Assembly: GCA_029964075.1 (NCBI GenBank) | Contig: CM057135.1 | Location: 30,555,366-30,619,365, forward strand | Length of the DNA: 64,000 bases | From: Patiria pectinifera | Taxonomy: Eukaryota; Echinodermata; Asteroidea; Valvatida; Asterinidae | Direction of reading: 5' to 3' | Shown here: piece by piece, positions 1 to 9,623 of the stretch | Layout: each line of letters begins with the position of its first letter | Numbering within the stretch: position 1 is the stretch's first letter | Notes under the pieces: model-generated | Told to the model about the DNA's origin: nothing | What the model saw: the letters and a program-made list of their open reading frames with translations, nothing else | Databases searched by the model: none | Translations under genes and position numbers: made by a program

Positions 1-122
1 TGTCCGTAAAACTTATGTAGCGCCCTCAAGTGAATCAAGACAGTGCATTAAATGCTCGCGAGCGAGAAGGTAAAACAACATGTAAAGTCGTTACGTAATA
101 CTAATAATAGAGCGACCAAAAA

Positions 123-480
123 GTGCACTTTATTTTTGTTATGGCCATATTGGCCTTGACCTTTATCATGACAATTCATCGAGTCTTACTTGAGTTATCG
201 TATGGACAGCATTTGAAATTGGCCAAGTCGAACTGGGGTCTTTTACTGGCTGAAGGTAAGGAAAGCATTTACAGGACATCAACCTTTGGAGGTGTGGCAC
301 ATGTTGTAGTCAGTGATTTATATCTCAACTTCCCTGAACTGAAGATTTGACCTGTGGCAACTTCTCTTAAATTTAATTAGAAAGAGTTCTGCAAAGTTTC
401 ATGAAAATGCATTACTTGAGTTGTCCTATGGGCAACATTCGTGTTAAGAAATTGGCAAATCGGCATAATACCTTATTAAG
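123..480 (+). repeat. Two diverged copies of a dispersed repeat
   Basis: TTACTTGAGTTATCGTATGG then ACAGCATTTGAAATTGGC, near 186-225, recurs as TTACTTGAGTTGTCCTATGG then GCAACATTCG, near 412-440. TTGACCTTTATC and GCAAAGTTTCATG are typical of a repeat scattered through marine invertebrate genomes. The 75-codon frame at 123 is therefore probably not a gene. Confidence 0.5.
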
Positions 481-1418
481 TTGGTGCATGGACAACCAAA
501 AATTGCATCGGCATTCCTACTTCATCTAACTGGAATACATGCAACAAAAAGAAGTAACATACATTGTAATGGCACTGTTTGGTATTTTGTTTATCTTTAA
601 TCTTTTCATTTTAATGTTTTAACACTGCACATGTACAATACTACACTTTACTTTTGTTAATACACTGTTAAATGTTAATGTTATGTTGCTAAAGCTCATT
701 TATTATTAATACTTGACCAAGCAGGGTCAGCATTTTGTCAGCAAAATACAGAATGCATCGTAAACGTTTCTATCTTCTCAAAATAAATTAACTAGACCAG
801 CTTTTGGAAAAGAAAACAGAAATATGTGAAATACCAGACCATCAATTTAGGTGATACAGTGGTTAAATCAACCCTGTTATTGAAATTGAAAACAAGATGA
901 AAACATGTAGATGATAACAACCTTTCTAGATGTTCAATCCAAAGACAAGTTAACTTATTAGTATAACCATTACTAACAGACGTATATCTATAGTACATAA
1001 TGTCTTTTAAAATTCAGTAATCATACGTTCGTTAACCTCGGTTTCAATAAAATAAAAAAACATTTGGTTTGAAACAAGACTGATTTTCAAAAGAAACCTC
1101 TCACACACATCTAAAGCTCATAAAAGCAGAACAGAAACCAACATAACATTCCTATTTGACGTTTTGATGGTGAAGAAAACTGACAAATGTTTCTACATGT
1201 AGAAGTATGGAAAGATCTCTTTAGAATGGTGAGGAGGTCGTTTTGAAATGGTCCAGTGGCTTACACATAAAAAACAAACTTGTACCTTTATACACAACGA
1301 AAAGTAAATAAAACAACGAAAAGTAAATAAAACAACCAACTGAACAAAATACAACAGAAGTGATGACCTGGCTAAATAACTTAACTGTTTTTTTTAATTC
1401 TTGAGCAATAAAAGTAGA
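481..1418. other. USP38 3' flank
   Basis: AT-rich, no exon seen. A short tandem repeat AACGAAAAGTAAATAAAAC occurs twice at about 1295-1335. Part may be USP38 3' UTR if the poly(A) signal at 1419 is not used. Confidence 0.4.
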
Positions 1419-1424
1419 TTTATT
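1419..1424 (-). promoter_or_regulatory. Candidate poly(A) signal of USP38
   Basis: AATAAA on the minus strand about 85 bases past the USP38 stop is the first such hexamer. Others lie near 696-701 and 130-135, so a longer 3' UTR is equally possible. Confidence 0.35.
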
Positions 1425-1509
1425 TTGATGCATTTTTTGGGGCGTCACCCTGCACCTAAATATATAAAATGTCTCTAGAGTTTCATTCAGACTATCGTCT
1501 TCACCAACA

Positions 1510-1662
1510 TCAGAACACTAGTCTGGGAGGTTCCATGCCTCCACCACCCCCACAGCCACTCGGTGGGTCGTTCCTGTCGTCAAAATCACGCCGGTTTGAG
1601 GAGAAATTCTCCAAACCCTGAGAGGTCCGCAGAGCCATTGTTCTGGCCTCCAACTCACGCTC
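1510..1662 (-). CDS. USP38: USP38 last coding exon
   Basis: This exon runs from acceptor AACCAG|GAGCGT to a TGA stop at 1512-1510 and codes for 50 residues. It begins ERELEAR, which continues YLK from the previous exon just as YLQEQELNAR does in human USP38. It ends in a Gly-rich run and PPRLVF, like the vertebrate C-terminus. Confidence 0.93.
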   Translation of the reverse strand, partial: ERELEARTMALRTSQGLENFSSNRRDFDDRNDPPSGCGGGGGMEPPRLVF

Positions 1663-4600
1663 CTGGTTGTAAATAAAAAAAATAACAAGATTCAGAAAGC
1701 AGTCATGCAACTGGGAATTTACAAAAAAAGAGGAAACTCCAAACCACACAAGACTTTGTACAGTATTTTTCAATTTGTAATGTCATTCGTGAGGAGTAAA
1801 AAACGAGGAAATCAGCGGATCCGAGGAAAAGTTGCATGCCTGAGAAAGAAAAATTAGTCTCTTATCACATCAAAAGCCCAAAACAGAAAAAAATAATAAT
1901 TCTCCTTCTTGCTATCCAACTGAACCTAATTTTATGGTGCAACCCTAATGTTTTTGTTGGCAAGTTTTTAAAAAATGACAAAACCATACGTGAAAAAAAG
2001 CAAGATTTCCGTGTCGAGAAAAGCATGACCAAAGGTAATCAAAATAACAAAAGTGCAAAAAAATAATTTCCTGACAGACCAACCCTATTTTGAAATTGAT
2101 TTGTAACCGGAAGCGCAACTAATTTATGATTTTGTTGGGCCTTATCTCCACTTTGCAATTTTTACACAAATGGTTGTGTGAAACGCAACACAAATATCAA
2201 ATCTTCCTACCTTCAGATATTGAGCGTTATCCTTCTTGATACGTTCTTGTAGATTCTTCTTCAAAGGCTTCTCACGTAGCTCAACTGGGGATGTGTCAGA
2301 TGCTGTCTGGCATCCTGACTGCTCGTTACTCTCCTCAGGCACTTGTCTGTAGAACAGCACATAGGCAGTGTCCTTGGGAAAGCGTTTGGTGACGTTGCCA
2401 AACGAGTCGTACGATGAGAACGAAACACGACTATCGTTGAAAAGAAACCACTGGTCGGGCAAAAGGTCTTCTTCAACATCTTCTGGTAGTAAATCTTGCA
2501 TTTTACTGTCACCTGATTCACATTCTGTTTTAATCTTAGATGCTTTGGATTTTCTCCGCAAGTCCGGTGGAAAGTTTGAGTGTCTTGCATAGCAGTAGTA
2601 GTGTCCACTTTCTGATGACAAACCAGAGTGAACTATGACTCCATATAGAGCAAATCGGTGTTTTGTTTCTTCATCATTGGAGGTATTTAGGTTCTCACTG
2701 TTTTGTCTCAATCGTTTTGAGCAAGGAGGATCTTGGCTCAAGTCCTGTTCATCAGACACTTTATCTGCCTCTGTGTTAGCTTTATCACAATTGTCCCTTT
2801 CTGGATGATTTAAGACCAGATTGAGGATCTTAGGAAACCGAACATCAGCTAGAATTTTGCATCGACTTTGAGTTTTAACATCATAGGAGAATCGCATTAG
2901 AGTAAGCATGAGGACTTTGGGAGCTTTGGAGATTTCAATACGCTTCTCAGCATCTCGAAGGCATCGGCATTTCTCACAGTGATACTGGTTGTCTCCTGTA
3001 AGGAGCTCTGGGTTTAGATAGTGAACCAGGAGCTCCTCAAGGCTACTCGGAGGAGCAGTGGAGGAGTTGCTGCCTTCCCCGCTCTGTCCAGGACCAGTCA
3101 TCAGGTCCTTGATGGCTGAGGTGGATGCAGCAGCTCCGCCGTTTAACTCCCACTGCTTGCTACCTGATGCTAGCTCCTCCTGGGCTAGCCTGTCAGCTGC
3201 CAGCCCCAAGGACTTGCTGGCGTCATCCTTGTTGGTGCAGCTCTCTCCTCCACGCATGCTACTGGTTGTGTCGGATCCTGGGAAGGCAAGGGGTAGATCA
3301 AAGAAGGCCTCAGTCCTGCTGGAGACGCTGTTGCATGTCAGACAGCGGATGCGGGTGACCGACTTGCCAGAAAAATACTCCTCCACGATTGATGGGCCAA
3401 TGGGTGGTTCAGGCGTTGTGTTTCTGTCAAGAAACTTTATCTTTGTGTCGCCTGAAGCCTGATCACTCTGAATTCCAGATAATTTGACTGCCACCAGTTT
3501 GGTTGCAGCAGAGTTGTCCTCTGGTTTCGGAGTGCACACTGGGTGTCCCTGCTCAGAGATAATGCATGGAGACAATGAAATAGTTGATGCGTCTATTGTA
3601 GGAGAACTGACTGATGTCTCCATGACAACCTCATCGCATCCTTTAGGTTGCTTCTCTCCTCTTTCCTGTATCATCTTTCTCTTTTCGTTTTTGTCCTCCA
3701 TCTCAATCTGGCTTGCTTCTTCCTTAGTGGCAATCTCATTTGATGATGTATCCATCTCAGTCGAAGACTCCACTCCCAATCTGCCACATCCTTCCATGTC
3801 AGTCTCTCCTCCAATCCTCCGTCTTCCAACCTCATCCTCTTCTGAGCTCATCCTCCCTGTCGCCTCCTCCATCTTTTTGGCATTCTTCCTCTTCATGTGT
3901 TCCACCCATTCCCTCGTCCGCTGAAGCCCAGCCTCAAATTTCCGGATAGACTTCTCCTCCTCATCCAACCTGTCTAGGAGATACTTGAGGAACTCAGAGC
4001 AGTCCTGCTGAGTACCGGGTGAGAACCAAGGGGGTCTGGATGCTATCAAGAACTCCCTGGGCGAGTAAGCAGCTCTCTGCATAAAGAAAAGAAACCCACA
4101 AGATACATTAACTAATTTGTTCCTTCCAGTCTAGTCGAGAACCATGATCTTGTGACAGAGAATGCACTTGTGTCCCTGGGCAAGGAACTTTATCATGATT
4201 AATAAATTTTAACTCCTTTACTTTTCGACTGTTTACTTAACACATTCAAAGGGATCGCAGATGCTAACATAAACACCTATCAACGTAATTTTCTTTGTTT
4301 AAGTTTTCCATGTTTTGGTTCGGTAGCTGTTTCTGCTAACTGTTACACAGCTACATGACTCAGACTGAGTTGGTGCTGAGGGAATGTCTAATGTGGGTCA
4401 GGATAATTGTTACCTGTGTATGTGTGAGGAAGGCAAACACTGTCTGTAGTCTTGCAACCACACACTGGTCATTGTAGACAGGACAGGCCATGATAGCTTC
4501 ATGAAATCTGAAAAGAAAAAAACCCCGAAATTTACTAACAATTAAATATTAAAAAAGATCAGGATGAAAGTGAGAACTGATCAAGGGATACATTGTACAT

Positions 4601-7569
4601 GTGCCCCATTTCTATGACTGTAATACATTCTGTCAAGCAAGAAATTCCAAAGATGGTATTTTTGAAAATCGTTAAAGCTTAAAATTGATGAGCTGATTAA
4701 TTGACCGATTGACTAATTAATTGATCATCTGCTCAACTAAAGCACTAGTCATTACCAGCACTTGCAGGAAACTTCATATAGCACATGTTCCCTAAGCAAT
4801 TCTCAGAATCTCAGAATCTCAGAAAGTTGACTGGACATTGCCGCTAGGCATCATCATCCAGTTCGACTTCACGCCTACCCTAAACCTGGAGATCGATTAA
4901 CTGATTAATAATTGACTTAATTGATCAGTGCTAGTTCAACTCACCCACTGGTCATAAACAGAGCTTGTAGGACACTATTCATGTAACACGTGTTGCCCAG
5001 GTTGACCAGTCCTGTCTTTCCCGTCTCGGACCGCGGTAGGAACCTGGTAGCAAAGGCCGAGTTGACCGGTGCTCTCGACGTCCAGGCACTCAGCTTGAGA
5101 GTCTCCTTCATGGCCTCCTCACTGGGTCGAGGGATGTCCTGGTTTGAAAATAAAACAATGCAAAAACAAATATTCAGCAGTTCCAATGCACATGTACCTG
5201 AATCCATCAAAATCCACACCCCTGTTTTGGAGGATTTCAGCGGATTCAGGATACCTCCATATTGAAAAAGTTGGGGATTTTGATGGATTCAGGACAGTAA
5301 GCCTAGTGGTACTGCAGGGTTTTGATGGATTCAGGATACCTCAATATTGAGCAGTTGGGAGACTTTGAAGGATTCAGGATCTCAACAGTTTAACTCCTTA
5401 TCTATATGTTTGGTGTGTATGAGGCATATGTACTACACTGATGGATTCTGATGGACTCGCTGGTGGATTTTAATGGACTCAGGACACCGCCAATTTGTTG
5501 CATGACAAAATTGTTGGATTTTGGCAGATTCAGGATACTTTCTAGTAAATGTGCTGAAGGGGTTAGGGTAAGGGCAACAAACATGAGTGAATATCCAAAC
5601 ACAAATATTAAACAAATGATTTAACTGATAACCCTAACAGTCCTGAATCCTGCAAATTTTAATTTGATTTCCATACACCCTAGAGGGTTGGGGCTAATAT
5701 GGAGATAACATTGGTACAAAATACTGTTAAAGATCCTCTGTTTGACATGCAGATATTTAAGAAAACACACATCAGATCAGTTTCTAAGTGCCCTTTATAC
5801 AGCGATGGTTAGAACCGACTATTGCCATTGTGTTTTTACAGTATTAAATTTGGGCAGATTTGGAACAAGTAGAAGGTTCCTTGCCAAGTTGCCAGGGAGT
5901 AAGCGTACAACTTAATCGCAACAAACCTTGAGTGCATCTAAGACTGGTTCATACAGATCCGGGTAGCCGGCATGATGGTACATCAGACAGTACATCAGCT
6001 CCGCTACCTTCTGTGTACAGTCTTGACTTGACGCTGAGTTCTCTGTCTTCAGTCGCTTCATCAGCTCAGGGACATGAGCAACAATCTAAGACAAAAAAAA
6101 TTAGCAAAGGTTGATTTCTGGATGAGAGGATAAAATTCATGGCATTTAGGTCTTTATTGACATTAACAAATTTGATGTCTTGAAAATAAATTATACTGCT
6201 TGTAGTTTGTTGGATTTTAAAAGACAAATGAAATCGTATCTGTACCTTGAAAACAGGTGTATTTATACCTGGATGGGGAAGAATAAATATAATTGATGGA
6301 GTACCTTGTGAAAGGCTTCTGGCGAGTGCTGGAAACTCAGTTGCATGTGGGTGAGTACAGGCAAAGCACTGTCCCTGACGATAGGGAAACACAGCTTCAC
6401 AAACACCTGGGGATATGGTCAAGGTCAAAAAGATTGACAAGTGATTAATGTTTTGTTGTGTTACAGAATGAGAGAAATGAATTCATTTTTTAGTTGGAAT
6501 ATTTGGTGCTTAGGTTTTAGAAGTCTGCACTGTAACTGATTAGTCATTTTAAATATTTAAATATTTTAAATAAATAATAGTAAATTGAGGTTAGTTATAT
6601 TTTCCAATGACATCCCATCATTACAATGTTTATGTTTACCTTTTTAACTGATGCAAGGGTAACATTGATCAAGATGGTAAATTTCTGCGCCAATGCCAGA
6701 TTTTTCAGAAATGAGACAATCCAGCGGTCAATGTTCTGGACCCGAGGCCATGATAGCCATTCAATCATTCTGGTCAAGGCAGTGGTCATTCTCTCATCCA
6801 CAATAGACATGTCTGATGCTGCGTTCTTGGTGATAGTTGCAATGAGTTCGACAGGGACGTGCTGAACGAGGGCACCCAGGGCAACTGAAGGACTAGGTCT
6901 GTCACTAGAGGGCAGCGTTGAGATAAGATTGAAGACGGCTGCAAGGGATGGCAGGACCGTGACCATGTTGTCATGCCAGATGTGATGCAGCAGAGCACTG
7001 ATGTGTATCATGCCTTCAAGGTTGGCCTTCATGGTGGCTTCGGATGGAGCAACTTCCAGCGCGCCGACATTCTCTACAGCAGAGATACACAGCAAGCCAG
7101 CCGCAGTGCCCTTGGGTAGACAGTCTGGGAATGCCAGCAGAAGATGACTAACTTCGACCAATGTCACTAGGTCTCTGTGCTTCTTGACCAGTGCCACAAC
7201 TTGCATCTGGACGATCTTCACTGCTGTGGACCGGTTCTGAAGCATCTTCAGTCCATCATGGACAAAGCGGACCATCCTTTCTGGATGCAGGATCTCCAAG
7301 CCGAGGATTCTCACCAGGAACTGGTGATTGAAGAACTCCTCAAAGATTGTCTGGTTGTGCTTGGCCCAAGCATGGAAGAGCTGCCTCCCAATCTGCTGCA
7401 GGAACTCAGAATCATTGTCTGTGATCCAGTGAGATGAGATATCTAGGATCGCTTTGACTAAGTCTTCAGGATGACCCTTGCCAGCAGAATTTATGACTCT
7501 CTCGATGATGGCTCTCTTGACTGCCTCAGAGTGGGTCGAGGCTGCAATGCCAAGCAGAATCTTATCCAT
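1510..7569 (-). CDS. USP38: Ubiquitin carboxyl-terminal hydrolase 38 (USP38-like), whole coding span, 7 coding exons
   Basis: A cysteine protease of the USP family that removes ubiquitin from proteins. Coding exons, in transcript order: 7569-6640, 6406-6305, 6085-5927, 5138-4945, 4507-4414, 4076-2211 and 1662-1510. All junctions are GT/AG and keep one frame, giving 1165 codons against about 1042 residues in human USP38. Residues 1-397 match the helical N-terminal region of USP38, starting MDKILLGIAAS. The Cys box GNTCYMNS puts the catalytic Cys near residue 448. The His box SGHYYCYAR puts the His near 985, and WFLFND gives the third catalytic Asn/Asp near 1040. Two Cys pairs, RCLTC near 738-741 and HCEKC near 860-863, suit a zinc-binding fingers region. 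The C-terminus, a Gly-rich run ending PPRLVF, resembles vertebrate USP38. An acidic, Lys-rich insertion follows the start of the catalytic domain. All catalytic residues are present, so the gene looks intact. The family call is very secure. Confidence 0.95.
2211..4076 (-). CDS. USP38: USP38 large exon: most of the protease domain
   Basis: This 622-codon exon runs from acceptor TATGCAG|AGAGCT to donor CTGAAG|GTAGGA, phase 0 at both ends. It holds the ASRPPWFSPGTQQDCSEFL block, both Cys pairs of the fingers region, the His box SGHYYCYAR and the box WFLFNDSRV, ending in KRFPKDTAYVLFYRQ. Between the QQDCSEFL block and the first Cys pair lie about 180 residues rich in Glu, Lys and Ser, much longer than I recall for human USP38. 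The ATG at 4082 belongs to the intron and is not a start codon. Confidence 0.94.
4414..4507 (-). CDS. USP38: USP38 coding exon after the Cys box
   Basis: This 94-base exon runs from acceptor TTTCAG|ATTTC to donor ACACAG|GTAACA. It completes the split Gly codon and ends in phase 0. The product contains LQTVFAFLTHTQ, equivalent to LQHLFAFLAHTQ in vertebrate USP38. It overlaps no long open frame and was found from the splice sites and the frame. Confidence 0.9.
4945..5138 (-). CDS. USP38: USP38 exon carrying the catalytic Cys box
   Basis: This 194-base exon runs from acceptor ACCAG|GAC to donor AGTGG|GTGAGT, starting in phase 0 and ending with two bases of a Gly codon. It encodes DIPRPSEE, then ETGKTGLVNLGNTCYMNSV. 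The Cys in GNTCYMNS is the nucleophile of USP proteases. Confidence 0.95.
5195..5660. repeat. Minisatellite-like cluster in USP38 intron
   Basis: The motif GATTTTGATGGATTCAGGAT recurs in diverged form at about 5235, 5277, 5318, 5365, 5440, 5470 and 5516. It is inverted at about 5200 and 5640. The longest shared block is GGATTCAGGATACCTC followed by ATATTGA. Confidence 0.75.
5927..6085 (-). CDS. USP38: USP38 coding exon
   Basis: This 53-codon exon runs from acceptor TCTTAG|ATT to donor CTCAAG|GTTTGT, phase 0 at both ends. It encodes a helical segment ending MYHHAGYPDLYEPVLDALK, equivalent to the YPDLYEPILEAIK region of USP38 just before the catalytic domain. Confidence 0.92.
6305..6406 (-). 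CDS. USP38: USP38 coding exon
   Basis: This 34-codon exon runs from acceptor CCCCAG|GTG to donor CACAAG|GTACTC, phase 0 at both ends. It encodes the stretch ending SFQHSPEAFHK, which matches the LSFQHSPEAFH block of vertebrate USP38. Confidence 0.92.
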
Positions 7570-7592
7570 TTTTTATTGGCTGATATCTCGGC
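6640..7592 (-). CDS. USP38: USP38 exon with start codon (coding part 7569-6640)
   Basis: The ATG at 7569 opens a 310-codon reading frame that ends at the donor AAAAAG|GTAAAC. The N-terminus MDKILLGIAAS is USP38-like. An acceptor TTTCTCAG|GCC at 7592, 23 bases upstream of the ATG, indicates an intron in the 5' UTR. The encoded region is helical and contains WLSWPRVQ and AQKFTILI, both characteristic of USP38. Confidence 0.93.
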
Positions 7593-8379
7593 CTGAGAAA
7601 GGAGATAGTGAAAAATTAATCATGTAAGATATTTGCTCTGACAGTATTGAATACCATCAAATTCAAAGGTTTGGTTGGATTTTACAGAAACAAATAAGAA
7701 ATAAAGAACCTTATTTCTAACAATCACAGAATGTAAAATTAGACACAAAACTTCTCTGACAAAACAAAATAAGATCCGTCAATTTAGAACTGTCATATTC
7801 TGAGAGAACAATTGTAAACACCCGAAGGCTGAAGTAGGTATGAGTGACCAACCACATCTGTCACAATCACGTCTGTTTTTGTTTAAACAAATTTGGCTGA
7901 CAACAGAAAAATATCCTATTTTCAAACCATAGGCCTAGTACTATTTATTTCACCCTCCTAAAAAGTGCTATTCCGATGGATTTGTTCCTGTTTGACGATG
8001 ACACACATACCACAAAAATTAAATATTGAGGTTCTTCACTTAATAATACTTAATGGGTTTAAGGCAAAAATCGTTATGATTATCTTCGGCGAGAAAGTGA
8101 AAAAAAATGTACATGATTATCATATGTCCAACATTCAAATACGCATAATAATATTTCTTGTTAAATGAATATATTCTTTTCCTGTACTGTGTAGTGTTTG
8201 CCTAGACTTCTTAACTTAACTCTTAAGTTCTTTATTGGTTTTCTCTCGAAAAGGATGCAGTGCTAGTGTTCATTTAAAACGAAAGATCAATGTTTTTTAT
8301 TTATATTACGAATAAACGCGATCAGCAAAAGCTTTTTACATTATCAAAAAGATTTTCAAATAAAGTTGGAGAAACTCAC

Positions 8380-8450
8380 CTTTACCAGGAAACTAAAAAA
8401 CGCTGATCAGTGATCGGACGTCATCAGGTCATGCACTTAAGATCGCACAT
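8380..8450 (-). other. USP38: Probable non-coding first exon of USP38 (5' end not determined)
   Basis: On the minus strand GGTAAAG|GTGAGTTT at 8380 is a strong donor, upstream of the 5' UTR acceptor at 7592 with nothing coding between. The bases before it contain no ATG. The transcription start cannot be seen; 8450 is a nominal limit. Confidence 0.5.
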
Positions 8451-9419
8451 CATATCCAGTTATCCGGTGAATGACCTTTCACGTTGTTACCTTCACCAAA
8501 CTGTTGAGGGCGCTATGCGTTTTATTCAGTTCCTCAATTATTTTCTCAATATCAACACGTCCCCCCCCCCCACCCCACCCCGGCCCCGCACCAAGTTCGT
8601 TTTGTCCGATTTTAATTTTAGAATGGAGTAATTTTTTGTATTACTCTAAAAAAAAAAATATTACATGACGGGAAGGGGTTCTTTCTAACCTAACATTAAT
8701 TAACCAAATCCAAATCATATTAAATGCAAAATTGCAATCAACATTTTACCCATGCAGCGCAACCCCTGCCGTACCAGGGGCGGATACAACAGGAAACGGG
8801 AGAAGGGGGGGGGGGGGTGAGTAAGCAATTTTGGGAATAAATTTAGGAACTTAGCATCCAATTACTGTTTTGGCTCAATTGTACTAGTATCACAACATTA
8901 TTCAGCAACTGACGGGTTGCGGGGGGGGGGGTTGTCATCCCCCCCTTTAGATCCGCCACTGCCTATATATCTCTTGAAAAAAATTCACTGGGAAAACCAT
9001 GGCACACGAGAAGAGGTTTTCATAGTCTAACTTCAAATAATGCTGTGAGGGCCCCCCCCCCCCCCCGCCTCCCCCTAGCCCTCTCGATTTCCCCCAACCC
9101 TGGCGAAAACATTTTCCTTCCAAAAATCGGTCCTCAACTGCGCCTTTAAGTTGTAACCTGGTACCCAGACTGCCCACACCCCCGTAATGAGATTTTGAAC
9201 AAATTTCAGTCGGGTATGCGTGTAGAACCAGACTTACTAAATTGAATAGGAAAAAGGCGCCATTGTTGTCCTGAAAATTACTGATCGGCGACAATGTGAA
9301 GGCGCACTGTGGTCTTTGTTTGTGGGCATTTCCTGATCAAACTGGAGGCTCAAAATGAACCCAAATCGGTGAGAAATCTCTCTAAATTCCAGCTGCTTGC
9401 CTTGGAGGGCATCAGGCGT
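8451..9419. promoter_or_regulatory. Head-to-head intergenic region of USP38 and ANKRD10, probable bidirectional promoter
   Basis: USP38 leaves to the left and the ANKRD10-like gene to the right within about 1 kb. The stretch contains an ACGTCATC half-CRE at 8419, a GAGGGCGCTA motif at 8506-8515, and poly-C or poly-G runs near 8563, 8806, 8921 and 9052. Some of the latter belong to a dispersed 'GATCCGCCACTG' repeat around 8940-8965. No long open frame with splice support is present. The ANKRD10 5' UTR must lie at the right end; an in-frame open stretch from 9309 lacks an ATG before 9420. Confidence 0.5.
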
Positions 9420-9623
9420 ATGATGGAGCAGTCACCAGCCCTGGGATTTTGGGATAAATCGAGTGAAGATCATCTCTGCAGTCGGTTTCCCGTTCACCGT
9501 GCGTGCCGTGATGGAGCGGCGGGGGCTTTGTCTGTGTTGCTGGCGCATGGCGAGTATGATTTGTACACGGAGGATCAGTTCTACGGTTGGACTCCTGCAC
9601 ACTGGTCAGCGTATTATGGCAAG
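9420..9623 (+). CDS. ANKRD10: ANKRD10 exon 1 (start codon, first ankyrin repeat)
   Basis: This 68-codon exon ends at donor GGCAAG|GTATAT, phase 0. It encodes MMEQS, then RFPVHRACRDG and FYGWTPAHWSAYYGK, close to RFPLHRACRDG and FYGWTPVHWAAHFGK in human ANKRD10. Confidence 0.9.

Noticed and set aside
1836-2066. 76-codon Lys-rich plus frame
   Set aside because: Poly-A rich intron sequence of USP38, no motif.
2261-2608. 115-codon minus frame overlapping USP38
   Set aside because: Out of frame with the conserved protease sequence.
3484-3924. 146-codon plus-strand frame inside the USP38 large exon
   Set aside because: Antisense shadow of the Glu/Ser-rich insertion; the minus-strand frame matches USP38.
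6066-6440. 124-codon minus frame
   Set aside because: It covers a USP38 exon in the wrong frame; the correct frame gives SFQHSPEAFHK.
9309-9419. Upstream extension of ANKRD10 to 9309
   Set aside because: The frame is open but begins with GTG and has no ATG before 9420.
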